This document shows positions 1-9,407 of a stretch of 54,747 bases of DNA, one piece after another. How positions within the stretch are numbered: the first letter of the stretch is position 1; every line of letters starts with the position of its first letter. The position numbers were made by a program, and so were the translations under genes. The stretch spans positions 1 to 54,747 of the IMG/VR virus record IMGVR_UViG_3300037071_003643; one strand, given 5' to 3'. Source of the DNA: a virus. A model generated the notes under the pieces. It was not told the origin of the DNA and did no database searches. It saw only the letters and a list, made by a program, of their open reading frames with translations.

Positions 1-56
1 AAGAAGGACAAGCGGACCTTCCGCCCAGCACCATCGGCAGTCGCGATCGAGCCCAA

Positions 57-152
57 ATCGCTAGCTTTCGGGGTCCCGAGCGCTAGGTTTCCTCGAGGAA
101 TCGCTAGGGTTCCAGGATCGCGGAGCTTTCCGTCCAACATCGCTAGGTTTCA
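57..152. repeat. Phased CGCTAG repeats upstream of terminase
   Basis: Four copies of a motif close to TCGCTAGGTTTC have their CGCTAG cores at about 59, 81, 102 and 141. A degenerate copy (CGGAGCTTTCC) lies near 121. Cores are thus spaced by about 20-22 bases, two helical turns, so all would face one side of the DNA. The array ends directly at the start of the terminase small subunit gene. Such phased sites commonly bind a protein, and terminase recognition (pac or cos-type) is the natural candidate from position. That role is inference; no cleavage site is visible. Confidence 0.7.
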
Positions 153-163
153 GGAGAATCGTT

Positions 164-625
164 ATGGCGCAACACGGACCAACGCCTGCATCGCGCAAGC
201 TCAGAGCCCTCAAGGGCGACAAGGTGGACGGCATCGAGATCGAGCCGACCAAGAAGGGTGTGCCGCGCCCGCCGAGCTACCTGTCGACGGAGGCGCTGAA
301 GGTCTGGAAGCGCATCTCCACGGACCTCTACAAGGCGGGGCTGCTGACGTGGTGGGATCGCGACTCGTTCGCGCAGTACTGCACCTCGGTCGATCTCGCT
401 CGCCAGGCGTATATGCACATCCAGCAGCACGGGATGATGATCACGGCGTACTCGAAGCAGGGAGACGAGTACGAGGTGCGGAATCCGATGGTGACCGTGT
501 ACAAGGAAGCGACGTCGCAGACCCGAGCGCTTGCCCGTGAGTTCGGTTTGACGCCTTCGTCGCGCTCTCAGATCTCGATCGAGGCGCCGCAGGCGGAGCG
601 AGACGGCGCGGCGTACCTGTCGTGA
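164..625 (+). CDS. terS: Terminase small subunit, P27-like
   Basis: The 153-residue product opens with a basic segment (MAQHGPTPASRKL) and continues with the LSTEALKVWKRIS-type helix and a mid-region around DSFAQYCTSVDLARQA. Both are typical of P27-family small terminase subunits of HK97-like phages. The family binds the packaging site and hands DNA to the large subunit. An AGGAG at 152-156 lies 7 bases before the ATG. It is first in the late operon and overlaps the next small gene by GTGA. The phased repeats immediately upstream are a plausible binding site. Family assignment is by pattern and gene order. Confidence 0.8.
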   Translation: MAQHGPTPASRKLRALKGDKVDGIEIEPTKKGVPRPPSYLSTEALKVWKRISTDLYKAGLLTWWDRDSFAQYCTSVDLARQAYMHIQQHGMMITAYSKQGDEYEVRNPMVTVYKEATSQTRALAREFGLTPSSRSQISIEAPQAERDGAAYLS

Positions 626-771
626 GCTGCGGCCCTCGGCACCGCTATCGGGGGCGATTCCACGGTCGGGGCGCGTGCGCGACCGATGAATGGTCGCACT
701 GGCACGTCACCTGCCGGCGCTGCGGCTTCGAGTGGCTGCAGCTCACCCTCTTCGAGATCGAGGCAGCATGA
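622..771 (+). CDS. Small zinc-ribbon-like protein between the terminase genes
   Basis: A 49-codon frame starts with GTG at 622, overlapping the terS stop (GTGA), and ends in an ATGA overlap with the large subunit start. The product has a Cys-Gly at the N-terminus and HVTCRRCGFEW near the C-terminus, so a CxxC pair and scattered His could bind one metal. Both ends are translationally coupled, which supports a real gene although it is very short. Function is unknown; small HNH or zinc proteins beside terminase genes often help packaging. Confidence 0.6.
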   Translation: MSCGPRHRYRGRFHGRGACATDEWSHWHVTCRRCGFEWLQLTLFEIEAA

Positions 772-2375
772 CGCCGAAGGTTCGCGAGCGATTCGACGAC
801 GAGAGCGCGGATCACGCGGTCGGATTCTTCCAGAAGGCGCTCGTGCACACGATCTCCCCATATGCGAGGAAGCCGTTCATCCTCGCGCCGTTCCAGCGAG
901 ACGAGATCGTCAGGCCGCTCTTCGGTACGCAGGTCTGGGCCGACGACCTCGAGCGGTGGGTGCGGAGATACACGCTCGCGTGGCTCGAAGTAGCGCGCAA
1001 GAACGGCAAATCCGAGCTATTGGCCGGTTTCGCGCTGCTCCTCACCGGCGCCGACGACGAGGAGGGCGCGGAGGTCTACGGCGTCGCGAAGGATACGGAC
1101 CAGGCGGGTCGCGTGTTCGGCGTCGCTCGCCGGATGCTCGAACTGGGCGGGCTCGGCGGTCCTCCGCGATCTGGACTGCCATTCACCATCTATCCGACCA
1201 ACAAGCGCATCGTGTACGCCAAAACAGGCTCGTATTACCGCGTGATCGCGTCGGATGCGCTGGGGAACCTAGGTCAGAACCCCCACGGCATCATCTTCGA
1301 CGAGGTCATCGCGCAGCCGAACTCGGAGCTCTGGGACGCGCTGCGCACCGGCTACGGGACGCGCGCGCAGCCCCTCATGATCGCGGCGACGACGGCCGGC
1401 GACGACACCACCAACTTCGCGCTCCAGGAGCACGACTTCAGCGAGAAAGTGGCTGAGGACCCGTCTCTCGATCCCCGGAGGTTCGTCTACATCAAGGGTT
1501 TGCCGCGCGACGCCGACTGGCGAGACGAGAGCAGATGGCCCGAGGCCAACCCCGCGCTCGGGATCTTCCTTCGGAAGCAGGTCTTGCGCGACGAGCTGAT
1601 CAGCGCGCAGTCGAACCCGCGCGAGGAACGGCGCTTCCGGATGTTCCGGCTGAATCAGTGGCAGGACGGCGGAACCGTCGGTTGGGCAGGCTCGGAGAGC
1701 TGGAAACAGCAGGGAAACAGCGGAATGGTCGTCGAATCGAAGCTCTCGGGGCAGCCCTGCTGGGCGGGCGTCATGGCGGCGAGCGCTACGGACGTCGCTT
1801 CGATCGCGTTCGTGTTCCGCGCGCCGGAGGGCGAGGGCGTCTGGACTCGCTGGCAGCACTTCATCCCCGAGGATCGACTCGACGACCTCGAGCGGCGATC
1901 GAGCGGCGCGGCGACGCAATGGAGCAAGAAGGGCGGTTCCCTCCGCGTCACAGAGGGCAACGAGCTGGATATCGACGCGATCGTGCAGACGATCCGCGAC
2001 GCGGCAGAGCTGTACGACCTGCGAGAGCTGGCCTACTTCACCGGGAACGCGCTCGGTATCGTCCAGCCTCTCGTCGCTGACAAGGTCGTCGAGGTTGTCT
2101 CGATCGGAGTGAACGCAGCCGGCTCGGCGCTCGTGGACTGGGAACGGATGCTCTCGCGCGGCGAGTTCAACCACGGCGGGGATCCCTTGGCAGCGTGGCA
2201 GGTCGCGCACCTGCGGGTTCGGGACTCCTCGGCCGGTTTGACCAGGATCGACGTGAAAGCCTCGCCCGAGAACGTCTACTCGATCGTTGCCGCCGAGCTG
2301 GCCATGCGGCGCTATCTGATCGCGAAGCCCCCGCGGAAGAGCGTGTACGCCTCGCGCGGCCTCATGCAGGCATAA
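768..2375 (+). CDS. terL: Terminase large subunit
   Basis: The 535-residue packaging motor and nuclease. The Walker A segment VARKNGKS is at about residues 75-82 and the Walker B segment GIIFDEV ends near 180 with the Asp-Glu pair at 178-179. The C-terminal half should hold the RNase H-like nuclease that cuts concatemers. I start it at ATG 768, which overlaps the preceding stop as ATGA; the frame is open upstream to 690 but that part collides with the small zinc protein. It is followed 8 bases later by the portal, the standard order. Confidence 0.93.
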   Translation: MTPKVRERFDDESADHAVGFFQKALVHTISPYARKPFILAPFQRDEIVRPLFGTQVWADDLERWVRRYTLAWLEVARKNGKSELLAGFALLLTGADDEEGAEVYGVAKDTDQAGRVFGVARRMLELGGLGGPPRSGLPFTIYPTNKRIVYAKTGSYYRVIASDALGNLGQNPHGIIFDEVIAQPNSELWDALRTGYGTRAQPLMIAATTAGDDTTNFALQEHDFSEKVAEDPSLDPRRFVYIKGLPRDADWRDESRWPEANPALGIFLRKQVLRDELISAQSNPREERRFRMFRLNQWQDGGTVGWAGSESWKQQGNSGMVVESKLSGQPCWAGVMAASATDVASIAFVFRAPEGEGVWTRWQHFIPEDRLDDLERRSSGAATQWSKKGGSLRVTEGNELDIDAIVQTIRDAAELYDLRELAYFTGNALGIVQPLVADKVVEVVSIGVNAAGSALVDWERMLSRGEFNHGGDPLAAWQVAHLRVRDSSAGLTRIDVKASPENVYSIVAAELAMRRYLIAKPPRKSVYASRGLMQA

Positions 2376-2383
2376 GGAGCAGC

Positions 2384-3748
2384 ATGGCACTACTCGAACG
2401 CATCGAGAACAGGATGGCACGGCGCTTGACGCCCGCGCCGCAGGCCAACAGCTCGCCCTTCGGTGGGAGTGACGGCGATCTCGCCATCGTGGACTTCACA
2501 CCCGAGGTCGTCGAGACGATCCGCCTGAGCGCAGCGAGCGTCGCCTACGATGCGCTGTACCGCACGCAACCGGCCGTGCGCACCTGCGTCTCGTTCCTGG
2601 CGTCGTCGATCGCTCCACTGAACCTGAAGGTCTATCGGCGCAGCGCCGGCGACGACGCGCCCGAGCACCTGCGCGACCATCCTCTGCAGCTGCTGCTCGA
2701 TCGACCGAACGATCGCACCCCACGCTTCGACATGATGCGGGATACGGTCAGCGATCTCGCCATCTACGCCAACGCCTTCTGGCTCAAGCAGACGGTGGGA
2801 CAGCAGAGACGGCTCCTGCGCCTCCCCCCGTCGTTCGTGCAGCCCCGCGGCGGCGACGTGTTCACCGGCGCGAGCGCGTACATCGTCACGAGCCCGACCA
2901 CCGGTAAGTACCTCACGTTCCAGCCGGAGGACATCATCCACTTCGTCGGGTACAACCCGATCGACAGCCGCATCGGCGTCTCGCCGCTCGAGGCGCTGCG
3001 CTACGTCCTGAACGAGGACTCCGAAGCCTCTCGGCATCGCGCTCGGTTCTGGAAGAACAGCGCTCAGCGCGATGGTGTGATCGAGCGCCCGCCGGAAGAG
3101 GAGAGCGGCGTCTGGGACGACAAGGACCGCGAGCGCTTCCGTGCCGACTGGTCGAACCGACACACGGGCACGGCGAACGCGGGCGATACGCCGGTCCTCG
3201 AGGACGGCATGAAGTGGAACCCCAGCTCCTTCAGCCCGAAGGACTCGGAGTTCATCGAGGGTCGCGAGTTCACGTTGGATACGGCCGCGACCGTCTACCA
3301 CATCCCGCTCGCGATCCTGTCGCGGAAGGGCACTGCGACGTTCGCCTCGATGAAGGAGTTCCGCAAGATGCTCTACGTCGATACCCTCGGGCCGTGGAAC
3401 GCGGCGATGGAGGGCGTCGTGAACCTGCAGCTCGTCCCCGACTTCGGGGATCCCGACCTGTACGTCGAGTTCAACATCGACGAGAAACTGCAGGGCGACT
3501 TCGAGGAACAGACGGTCGCCGCGCGGCAGAGCGTCCAGGTCCCCTGGATGAGCGTGGACGATATGCGAGGCAAGCGCGGCATGCCTCCCCTCGGGGGCAT
3601 CTACGCCGAGCCCGCGCGACCCGCCAACTACCGATATGGAGATGAGGACGCGATCGACCAACAGATGAGCGCTTCGGCCGAGCAGATCGACCTCGAGCTG
3701 GCAGCGCTCTCGGAGAACGGGTACCACGGGCCCGGGGAGGCACCATGA
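2384..3748 (+). CDS. Portal protein, HK97 family
   Basis: The 454-residue product forms the dodecameric ring at the packaging vertex. Typical HK97-type portal features are seen: VRTCVSFLASSIAPLNLKVYRR near the N-terminus, LLDRPN, ANAFWLK, and a central segment around ISRKGTATFASMKEF in the form LSRKGTATFASMKEF. The start is ATG 2384 after AAGGAGC at 2374-2380; the longer upstream frame overlaps terL and is not used. The end overlaps the protease gene by ATGA. Order terL-portal-protease-capsid confirms the call. Confidence 0.92.
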   Translation: MALLERIENRMARRLTPAPQANSSPFGGSDGDLAIVDFTPEVVETIRLSAASVAYDALYRTQPAVRTCVSFLASSIAPLNLKVYRRSAGDDAPEHLRDHPLQLLLDRPNDRTPRFDMMRDTVSDLAIYANAFWLKQTVGQQRRLLRLPPSFVQPRGGDVFTGASAYIVTSPTTGKYLTFQPEDIIHFVGYNPIDSRIGVSPLEALRYVLNEDSEASRHRARFWKNSAQRDGVIERPPEEESGVWDDKDRERFRADWSNRHTGTANAGDTPVLEDGMKWNPSSFSPKDSEFIEGREFTLDTAATVYHIPLAILSRKGTATFASMKEFRKMLYVDTLGPWNAAMEGVVNLQLVPDFGDPDLYVEFNIDEKLQGDFEEQTVAARQSVQVPWMSVDDMRGKRGMPPLGGIYAEPARPANYRYGDEDAIDQQMSASAEQIDLELAALSENGYHGPGEAP

Positions 3749-4977
3749 CAGACGCAGAGCAGCAGTTCATCGAGCTGATGCGCGAGCCAGAGGCACGGCA
3801 GGCCTTCGTCGAGCTGAAGTCACGCGAGGCGCAGCGCGGCGTCGGTCGCAGCTACCAGAACGTGCTGCGTGCAGTGAGCTCGCGGCCATGGGCGATCCTG
3901 GAGCCGATGTTCCTGGTCGTCGTGGACGTCCTGACCCGTCGGGTCATGGGCGACCCGTTCTCAGCCGAAGAGATAGAGGCGCGCGTCGCCGCGGCTCGAC
4001 GACCCGAACCCGCTCCTTCTCAGGGAGGGGTAGCAGTCATCCCGCTCTCGGGCGTCATCGTCCCGAAGGCGGACATGTTCAGCGAGATGAGCGGCGGTAC
4101 GTCGGTCGCGTCGTTCCGCGAGAACTGGCGCTCGGCGATGGCAGCCAACGAGGTCACGGGGATCGTGCTCGACGTCGATAGTCCCGGCGGGATGGTCGAT
4201 GGAGTACCCGAGATGGCCGCCGAGATGCGCGGGGATCGCGGCCGCAAGCCCGTCGTCGCCGTCGCGAATACCGAGATGGCCTCCGGCGCCTACTGGCTCG
4301 CCTCACAGGCGGACGAGATCGTCGTCAGCGCGAGTTCGCGCGTCGGCTCCATCGGCGTATTCGTCGAGCACGTGGATGAATCGCAGTCGAACGCGATCAG
4401 CGGCAAGGTTCCTGAGCTCATCTACGCCGGCAAGCATAAGGTCGATACGGCGCCGCACGGGCCCCTGAGCGACGAGGGCCGCGCGACGCTCCAGGCGATG
4501 GTGGACGACTACTACACGATGTTCGTCTCGGACGTTGCAGCGGGCAGGCGCGCCAGCGTACGGGCCGTCCGGTCGGGCTACGGCGAGGGCCGCGTCGTCG
4601 GTTCGGCGCAGGCGATCGAACTCGGTCTCGCGGATCGCTCCGGTAGCGTCGAGTCGGTCGTGCGCGATCTCCTCGCCCGTGGAGGCGATCGACAGGTCGT
4701 AGCGCAGCTCGGGGGAACGTCGCAGGCCGTCGATTCGACGCCGCTGCAGTACTTCGTCGGCCCGGCGTTCGACCATTCCGGGACCACCACCAACCAGGCA
4801 CAAGATTCCATCGGCTTCATCGAGGTCGATGACGAGATCGTTCCCGAAGCCGCCGATGAGGAGATCCCTCCGCAGGCGGACACTCCCTCGGACGAGGACA
4901 GCGTGAGGTCGGACCGCGCGCTCTCGCCCGCCGAGGAAGAGGAAGCGCGGCTGCGAGCCACGCTGGCGGGACTCTAG
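3745..4977 (+). CDS. S49-type (SppA-like) prohead protease
   Basis: The 410-residue product has an S49 peptidase core. VIPLSGVI near 98-105 and LDVDSPGG near 142-149 form the clp-like fold. The nucleophile lies in NTEMASGAYWLAS (Ser about 180), followed by SRVGSIGVF and the lysine-bearing segment YAGKHKVDTAPHG (Lys 232 as partner). SppA-like enzymes between portal and capsid act as capsid maturation proteases and degrade scaffold. The acidic, low-complexity C-terminus (about 340-400) may itself serve as scaffold. The start ATG overlaps the portal stop. Confidence 0.88.
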   Translation: MTDAEQQFIELMREPEARQAFVELKSREAQRGVGRSYQNVLRAVSSRPWAILEPMFLVVVDVLTRRVMGDPFSAEEIEARVAAARRPEPAPSQGGVAVIPLSGVIVPKADMFSEMSGGTSVASFRENWRSAMAANEVTGIVLDVDSPGGMVDGVPEMAAEMRGDRGRKPVVAVANTEMASGAYWLASQADEIVVSASSRVGSIGVFVEHVDESQSNAISGKVPELIYAGKHKVDTAPHGPLSDEGRATLQAMVDDYYTMFVSDVAAGRRASVRAVRSGYGEGRVVGSAQAIELGLADRSGSVESVVRDLLARGGDRQVVAQLGGTSQAVDSTPLQYFVGPAFDHSGTTTNQAQDSIGFIEVDDEIVPEAADEEIPPQADTPSDEDSVRSDRALSPAEEEEARLRATLAGL

Positions 4978-5045
4978 GACTCCGTAGGCGAGCAGATCGC
5001 TCGCCGAGTGACGCATCCGACAGGTACGGTACTGGAAAGGAAGTC

Positions 5046-6257
5046 ATGGGAGACGTTCTCTCGTACTTCGAGCACGAGAAAGACAAGCACGTCAAGGCAG
5101 CGCAGGCGATCATCAAGCAAGCCGATGACGAGAACCGCGCGCTGACCGAGGGCGAGCGCGCCCTGGTGACCGAACACACCAACGCCGCGCAGGACTTCGC
5201 GCAGAAGGCCCAGGACGCGCGCGACAACCAGGAGCTGAAGGAGAACATCAGCCGCCTGGGCGAGCAGCTGGCGAGCGAGCCGGAGGCCGTGCCGTCGAGC
5301 ATGGCGCACACCCCGGGCGACGCCTTCGTGAACAGCGAGGGCTACAAGGCCCTCATGGTCGCGGGGATGTCGGGCTCGTGGAAAACGCCGACGATCGAGT
5401 TCATGGGCGCCGCGGGCGACCCGGTCCTCGAGCGCACGTCGAACAACGACGACGTGATCTTCGAGCAGCAGATCCAGGGCCTCAAGACCCCGAGCCTGGT
5501 GCAGGAGGTCCCGTCGTTGGCAGGGCTGTTCGCGCAGGGCACGGCGACCGGTGGCGTGATCAAGTACATCATCGTCACCACGCGGAACGCCCCTGCCGAT
5601 GCAGCCATCATCGAGGCCGAGAACAAGCCGGGCGCGGAGTTCGCGTTCGACGACGCGACCGAGACGTTGGAGAAGCTGGCCGTGTTCATCCCGGTCTCGG
5701 AAGAGATGCTGGAGGACTCGCCGGCCGTTCGCGACTACATCAACCAGCAGTTGCCCTTCATGGTGCGTCAGGCCGAGGACAAGAAGCTGGCCGCCGAGGT
5801 TTACGGCGCCGCGACCGGAGTTGGTCTCTCGACCGACATCGGTGGCACCGACGCCAACGGCTTCGACGCGATCGCGGCCGGGATCAACGACGTCCAGGTC
5901 AGCGGCCAGGTCGATCCCGACGGACTGTTCATCCACCCGACGGACTGGTGGAGCATGGCGGTCAAGAAGGACTCGGTGGCGGGTCAGTACTACAGCGGCG
6001 GGCCCTACGCCTCGCCGTCTCGCAACCCCTGGGGCGTGCGCGTCGTCATCAGCCAGCGCGCACCTCGTGGGTTCCCTCTCGTGGGGAACTTCGCGCAGGG
6101 TGGGCAGGTCTGGCGTAAGGGCGGAGTGCGCCTCCAGGCCAGCAACTCGCACGACGACTACTTCCGCAAGAACCTCGTGGCGATCCGGGCCGAGGAGCGC
6201 GTCGCGCTCACGGTCTACTACCCCGAGTTCTTCAGCGTCGTGAACCTCGCGTCGTAA
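5046..6257 (+). CDS. Major capsid protein, HK97 fold
   Basis: 403 residues. The N-terminal 80 or so residues are helical and charged (coiled-coil-like delta region), as in HK97-type capsid precursors, then the fold begins. Segments such as EVPSLAGLF, ATETLEKLAVFIPVSEEML and NQQLPFMVRQAEDKKLA are characteristic of HK97-family capsids. A ribosome site GGAAAGGAAG lies just before the ATG. The protease upstream is expected to remove the N-terminal region. The C-terminal part (IRAEERVALTVYYPEFF) matches the usual end of this family. Confidence 0.92.
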   Translation: MGDVLSYFEHEKDKHVKAAQAIIKQADDENRALTEGERALVTEHTNAAQDFAQKAQDARDNQELKENISRLGEQLASEPEAVPSSMAHTPGDAFVNSEGYKALMVAGMSGSWKTPTIEFMGAAGDPVLERTSNNDDVIFEQQIQGLKTPSLVQEVPSLAGLFAQGTATGGVIKYIIVTTRNAPADAAIIEAENKPGAEFAFDDATETLEKLAVFIPVSEEMLEDSPAVRDYINQQLPFMVRQAEDKKLAAEVYGAATGVGLSTDIGGTDANGFDAIAAGINDVQVSGQVDPDGLFIHPTDWWSMAVKKDSVAGQYYSGGPYASPSRNPWGVRVVISQRAPRGFPLVGNFAQGGQVWRKGGVRLQASNSHDDYFRKNLVAIRAEERVALTVYYPEFFSVVNLAS

Positions 6258-6269
6258 GGGAGCAGTCGG

Positions 6270-7532
6270 TTGCAAACACGCGTTGGCGTACCGTGGCGGC
6301 CAGATGGCGGTTACCGAGATCGTCTCTGGTCGTTCGCACGAGAGCGGTGGCAGCGCGCGGGGTTCGGGCAGGGGATCGTCGAGGGGCGATCTCCTGCCGG
6401 ACCGTTCAACAGGTCTGCCGCGATCAACGACGCCGCGCACGGCGACTGGGACGTGTTCATCGTCGCTGACGCCGACGTGCTGATCGACGGAGCTCAGGTT
6501 CGCGAAGCGATCGAACGCGCGCTCTCTTCGGGGCGGGTCGTTCTGCCGTTCACCCACTACGTCGGGCTGACGCCGAACATGACCAAGCGCGTCCTCGACG
6601 GGTACGACGGGGACTGGGATCGCGGAGCACGGTTCAGGTCGCAGAAACACGAATCGTCCTGCGTCGTCGTACCTCGAGCGGCGTGGGAGACGACCGGAGG
6701 GTTCGATGAGCGCTTCATCGGGTGGGGACAAGAGGACGTCGCCTTCATCCAGTCGGCCCGGCTGCTCGTCGGCGAAGTCGAACGCATCGACGGCCACGTC
6801 TGGCACCTCTGGCACCCTCGCGCTCCTGAGCGCGACCCGAAACACGTGGAGTACCAGGCCAACCAGGCACTCGGGCAGCGTTACCGTGACGCACGCAGCA
6901 GTCGAGACATACGCGCGCTGATAGGGGAGAAGCAGATGGAGCAGAGCGAGCGCGCGGCGAGGTTCGCGCGCATCTACGACGTGAACGAATGGCAGGGCCG
7001 CGGTGGTGTTCGGGCGGGTCCTGGATCGAGTCTCGCGGCGACAGAGGAACTCGCGCGATCGCTGCCGAAGATCATCGAGGATATGTCGATCTCGTCGGTC
7101 CTCGACGCCGGATGCGGCGACGGGCAGTGGATGCCCGACCTGCCGGGCTATCTCGGCGTCGATATCGTCCAGCGCGCGGTCAAGACGTCCCAGAAGCGCT
7201 ACCCCGAGCGCGAGTACCAGGTGCTCGATATCTGCATCGACGATCTCCCGTATCGAGAGGCGATCATCTGCCGAGACGCGCTCCAGCATCTCTCTCTCGT
7301 CGATGGTCTCTCGGCCCTCAACAACTTCCGCCGCTCGGGTGCCAAGTACCTCCTGGCGAACACCCACCGAGACGGCGATAACGTCGATATCACCAGCGGC
7401 GAGTTCTACGAGGACGACCTCGAGGCAGCGCCGTTCTGGCTCGGTTCGCCGATCCTGGAGATGTTCGACGGACGCTGGGAAGGCAACGCGCATCGCTATC
7501 CCGGCAAGGTCTTCGGAGTCTGGGAGCTATGA
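6270..7532 (+). CDS. Glycosyltransferase-methyltransferase fusion
   Basis: A two-domain enzyme of 420 residues. The N-terminal GT-A domain carries a DxD-type motif (VADADV, 66-70) and FDERFIGWGQED ending near 156. That GWGxED signature is shared with polypeptide-GalNAc and galactosyl transferase families. The C-terminal domain has SAM motif I VLDAGCGDG (about 278-285) followed by YLGVDIV, a class I methyltransferase. TTG at 6270 is the start, after GGGAGCAG. It heads a block of five overlapping genes inserted between capsid and neck genes. Likely work on virion or cell-surface glycans; the substrate is not visible. Confidence 0.8.
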   Translation: MQTRVGVPWRPDGGYRDRLWSFARERWQRAGFGQGIVEGRSPAGPFNRSAAINDAAHGDWDVFIVADADVLIDGAQVREAIERALSSGRVVLPFTHYVGLTPNMTKRVLDGYDGDWDRGARFRSQKHESSCVVVPRAAWETTGGFDERFIGWGQEDVAFIQSARLLVGEVERIDGHVWHLWHPRAPERDPKHVEYQANQALGQRYRDARSSRDIRALIGEKQMEQSERAARFARIYDVNEWQGRGGVRAGPGSSLAATEELARSLPKIIEDMSISSVLDAGCGDGQWMPDLPGYLGVDIVQRAVKTSQKRYPEREYQVLDICIDDLPYREAIICRDALQHLSLVDGLSALNNFRRSGAKYLLANTHRDGDNVDITSGEFYEDDLEAAPFWLGSPILEMFDGRWEGNAHRYPGKVFGVWEL

Positions 7533-8188
7533 GGGTCGTCACCCTCGTTCCTTGGCGGCCCGGCGACGCTCGCCGAGAGGAACTATGGCAGCACGTCCAC
7601 GGCAAGCTCAAGCAACTCGGCTTCCCCGTCGTGACAGGCGACGCGGAGGGTCCGTGGAGCCGCGCCTCCGCCTGCAACGCTGCTGCGCAGAGAGCGGGTG
7701 GCTGGGACGTCGCGCTGATCGCGGATGCCGATACGATCCCCGAGGCAGCGCCGGTGATGACGGCGGTCGAGCGCGTCGCGGCTCACGGCGGAGCGATCCG
7801 GCCCCACGACAAGCTCTGGTTCCTCTCGCAGGGTGAGACACGGCTCTACTTCATGCGCGGGAGGGTCAACTTCAAGCCGCGGATGGTCAACCGAGGCGGG
7901 GGTCTCCTCGTCGTCTCGCGGGACGCCTGGGATCGAGTCGGAGGGTACGACGAGCGATACATCGGCTGGGGCCACGAGGACTCGCACATGAGCACGATGC
8001 TCCTAGCGCACGCCAACTGGGATCGCATCGAGGGCAACGCGTGGCACCTGTTCCACCGGCGCGACGCCACGGATACGCCGGAGCGCCGAGCGAATCGAGC
8101 GATGATGCAGAAGGCGCAACGGCAGTACCGCGCCGAGATCGAGCACGCGAGCCTCGAGCGCGGCTACGACGTCGGAGCGATCCTGTGA
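7529..8188 (+). CDS. GT-A glycosyltransferase
   Basis: 219 residues closely paralleling the N-terminal half of the preceding fusion: RVVTLVPWRPGD at the start, IADADT (DxD, 65-69) and YDERYIGWGHED near 150. This is probably a tandem duplicate without the methyltransferase half. The GWGxED motif points to the same retaining or inverting GT-A superfamily used for galactosyl/GalNAc transfer, but sugar and acceptor cannot be read. ATGA overlap with the previous gene and GTGA with the next indicate coupled translation. Confidence 0.8.
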   Translation: MRVVTLVPWRPGDARREELWQHVHGKLKQLGFPVVTGDAEGPWSRASACNAAAQRAGGWDVALIADADTIPEAAPVMTAVERVAAHGGAIRPHDKLWFLSQGETRLYFMRGRVNFKPRMVNRGGGLLVVSRDAWDRVGGYDERYIGWGHEDSHMSTMLLAHANWDRIEGNAWHLFHRRDATDTPERRANRAMMQKAQRQYRAEIEHASLERGYDVGAIL

Positions 8189-8793
8189 GACGCCTCCCGG
8201 ATCGAGACGTCGCGTGGCTGGAGAACACCCAGGGTCTGATCGAGTCCGAAGAGGGTAAGGCGCTCGCTGAGCAGGCGGTCCACGTCGATCCGAACCTGGC
8301 GATCGTCGAGATAGGTTCGCACACCGGCCTCTCCTCCTGCTGGCTCGCGCTCGGAGCGATGGAGGGCAAAGGAGCTCACGTCACCTGCGTCGATCCATAT
8401 CCTCCGCCCCGACCTGGCAGCGACGACGACCCCTGGGAGTTGGGCCCCGACGGCGTCCTCGAGCGCTTCAAGGAGAACATCGCGGGTACGACGCAGGACG
8501 TGAAACGTCGCAGCTACTGGCGTCAGGTGACCATGCTCAGAGCGACATCCGAAGAGGTCGCGGCCCAGTGGGTGCAGCCCATCGGTCTCCTGTTCATCGA
8601 CGCCATCCATACCTACGCGGGGGTCATGGCCGACTGGACGGCCTGGCAGCGACACGCGGTCGATCTCGTCGCGTTCCACGACTACGGCGAGACGTACAGC
8701 GGCTGTCGAGAGGCTATCGACGCGATCTCGCGGCGCGAATCGTTCAGAGACGTGCAGGTGACGGGCTCGCTCTGGCTCGGTAGGCGCGCATGA
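8185..8793 (+). CDS. Class I SAM-dependent methyltransferase (Methyltransf_24-like)
   Basis: 202 residues from GTG 8185, which overlaps the previous stop. Motif I is IVEIGSHTGLSS, followed by the acidic motif II TCVDPYP and a later LLFIDAIHTYAGVMADW segment. The latter is typical of the Methyltransf_24 family, common in surface polysaccharide and glycan-decorating clusters. HDYGETYSG may contribute metal or substrate contacts. Position among glycosyltransferases suggests sugar O-methylation. The frame is open further upstream but that overlaps the previous gene. Confidence 0.78.
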   Translation: MRRLPDRDVAWLENTQGLIESEEGKALAEQAVHVDPNLAIVEIGSHTGLSSCWLALGAMEGKGAHVTCVDPYPPPRPGSDDDPWELGPDGVLERFKENIAGTTQDVKRRSYWRQVTMLRATSEEVAAQWVQPIGLLFIDAIHTYAGVMADWTAWQRHAVDLVAFHDYGETYSGCREAIDAISRRESFRDVQVTGSLWLGRRA

Positions 8794-9407
8794 TCCCGAA
8801 GGTGTTCCATCGCATCTTCCTCGACGATCCGATACCGACTCGATTCGAGGAGTACTGGCAGGGCCTGCGGGCGCTGCACCCGACGTGGGAGTTCGTCACC
8901 TGGGATCGAACCGACGAGCTGTTCCCGCTAACCTGTCGTCGAGAGTTCGACGCGGCCGATACGCACGCTGGTCGCTCCGACGTTCTGCGGTACGAGATCA
9001 TCGCGAAGTTCGGCGGCGTGTACGTGGACACGGACGTCGAAGGACTACGCCCGTTCGACGACCTGTTGGACGGGGATCCATTCGCCGGCTGGGAAGATCA
9101 GCGCTTGATCTGCCCGACGGTGATGGGCGGCGAAGCGGGCCACCCCGCACTCCTGGCGCTCTTGGACAAGCTGCCGGAGTGGGTCGCTCGCTATGCGGGC
9201 TCGCCGCCCAATCGTCAGACCGGGCCCTACTTCATTACGAGGCAGTGGCGCATGAGGAGAGACGTTCGGCTCCTCCCTCCGGTCGCGTTCTATCCCGTCA
9301 AGTGGGACAACAAAGCAGCCCTCGGCGGCCCCTACCCGCCGGAGTCATACGCGGTCCATCACTGGGCAGCTCAGTGGCTCCCCAACGGACCACCTCAGCG
9401 CACGTGA
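8790..9407 (+). CDS. DXD-type glycosyltransferase (Gly_transf_sug family)
   Basis: 205 residues with the classic layout of capsular/OCH1-like sugar transferases. It starts IPKVFHRIFLDDPIP, has a WEFVTWDRTDE segment, then AGRSDVLRYEIIAKFGGVYVDTDVE, where DTD is the nucleotide-sugar metal site. These enzymes transfer hexoses onto glycans or glycolipids. It overlaps both neighbours by four bases. The C-terminal SYAVHHWAAQW motif is also usual for the family. Confidence 0.82.
   Translation: MIPKVFHRIFLDDPIPTRFEEYWQGLRALHPTWEFVTWDRTDELFPLTCRREFDAADTHAGRSDVLRYEIIAKFGGVYVDTDVEGLRPFDDLLDGDPFAGWEDQRLICPTVMGGEAGHPALLALLDKLPEWVARYAGSPPNRQTGPYFITRQWRMRRDVRLLPPVAFYPVKWDNKAALGGPYPPESYAVHHWAAQWLPNGPPQRT

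Noticed and set aside
4974-7493. 839-codon open frame on the minus strand
   Set aside because: Antisense of protease, capsid and glycosyltransferase genes; Arg/Val/Asp-rich shadow typical of GC-rich coding DNA, no ribosome site.
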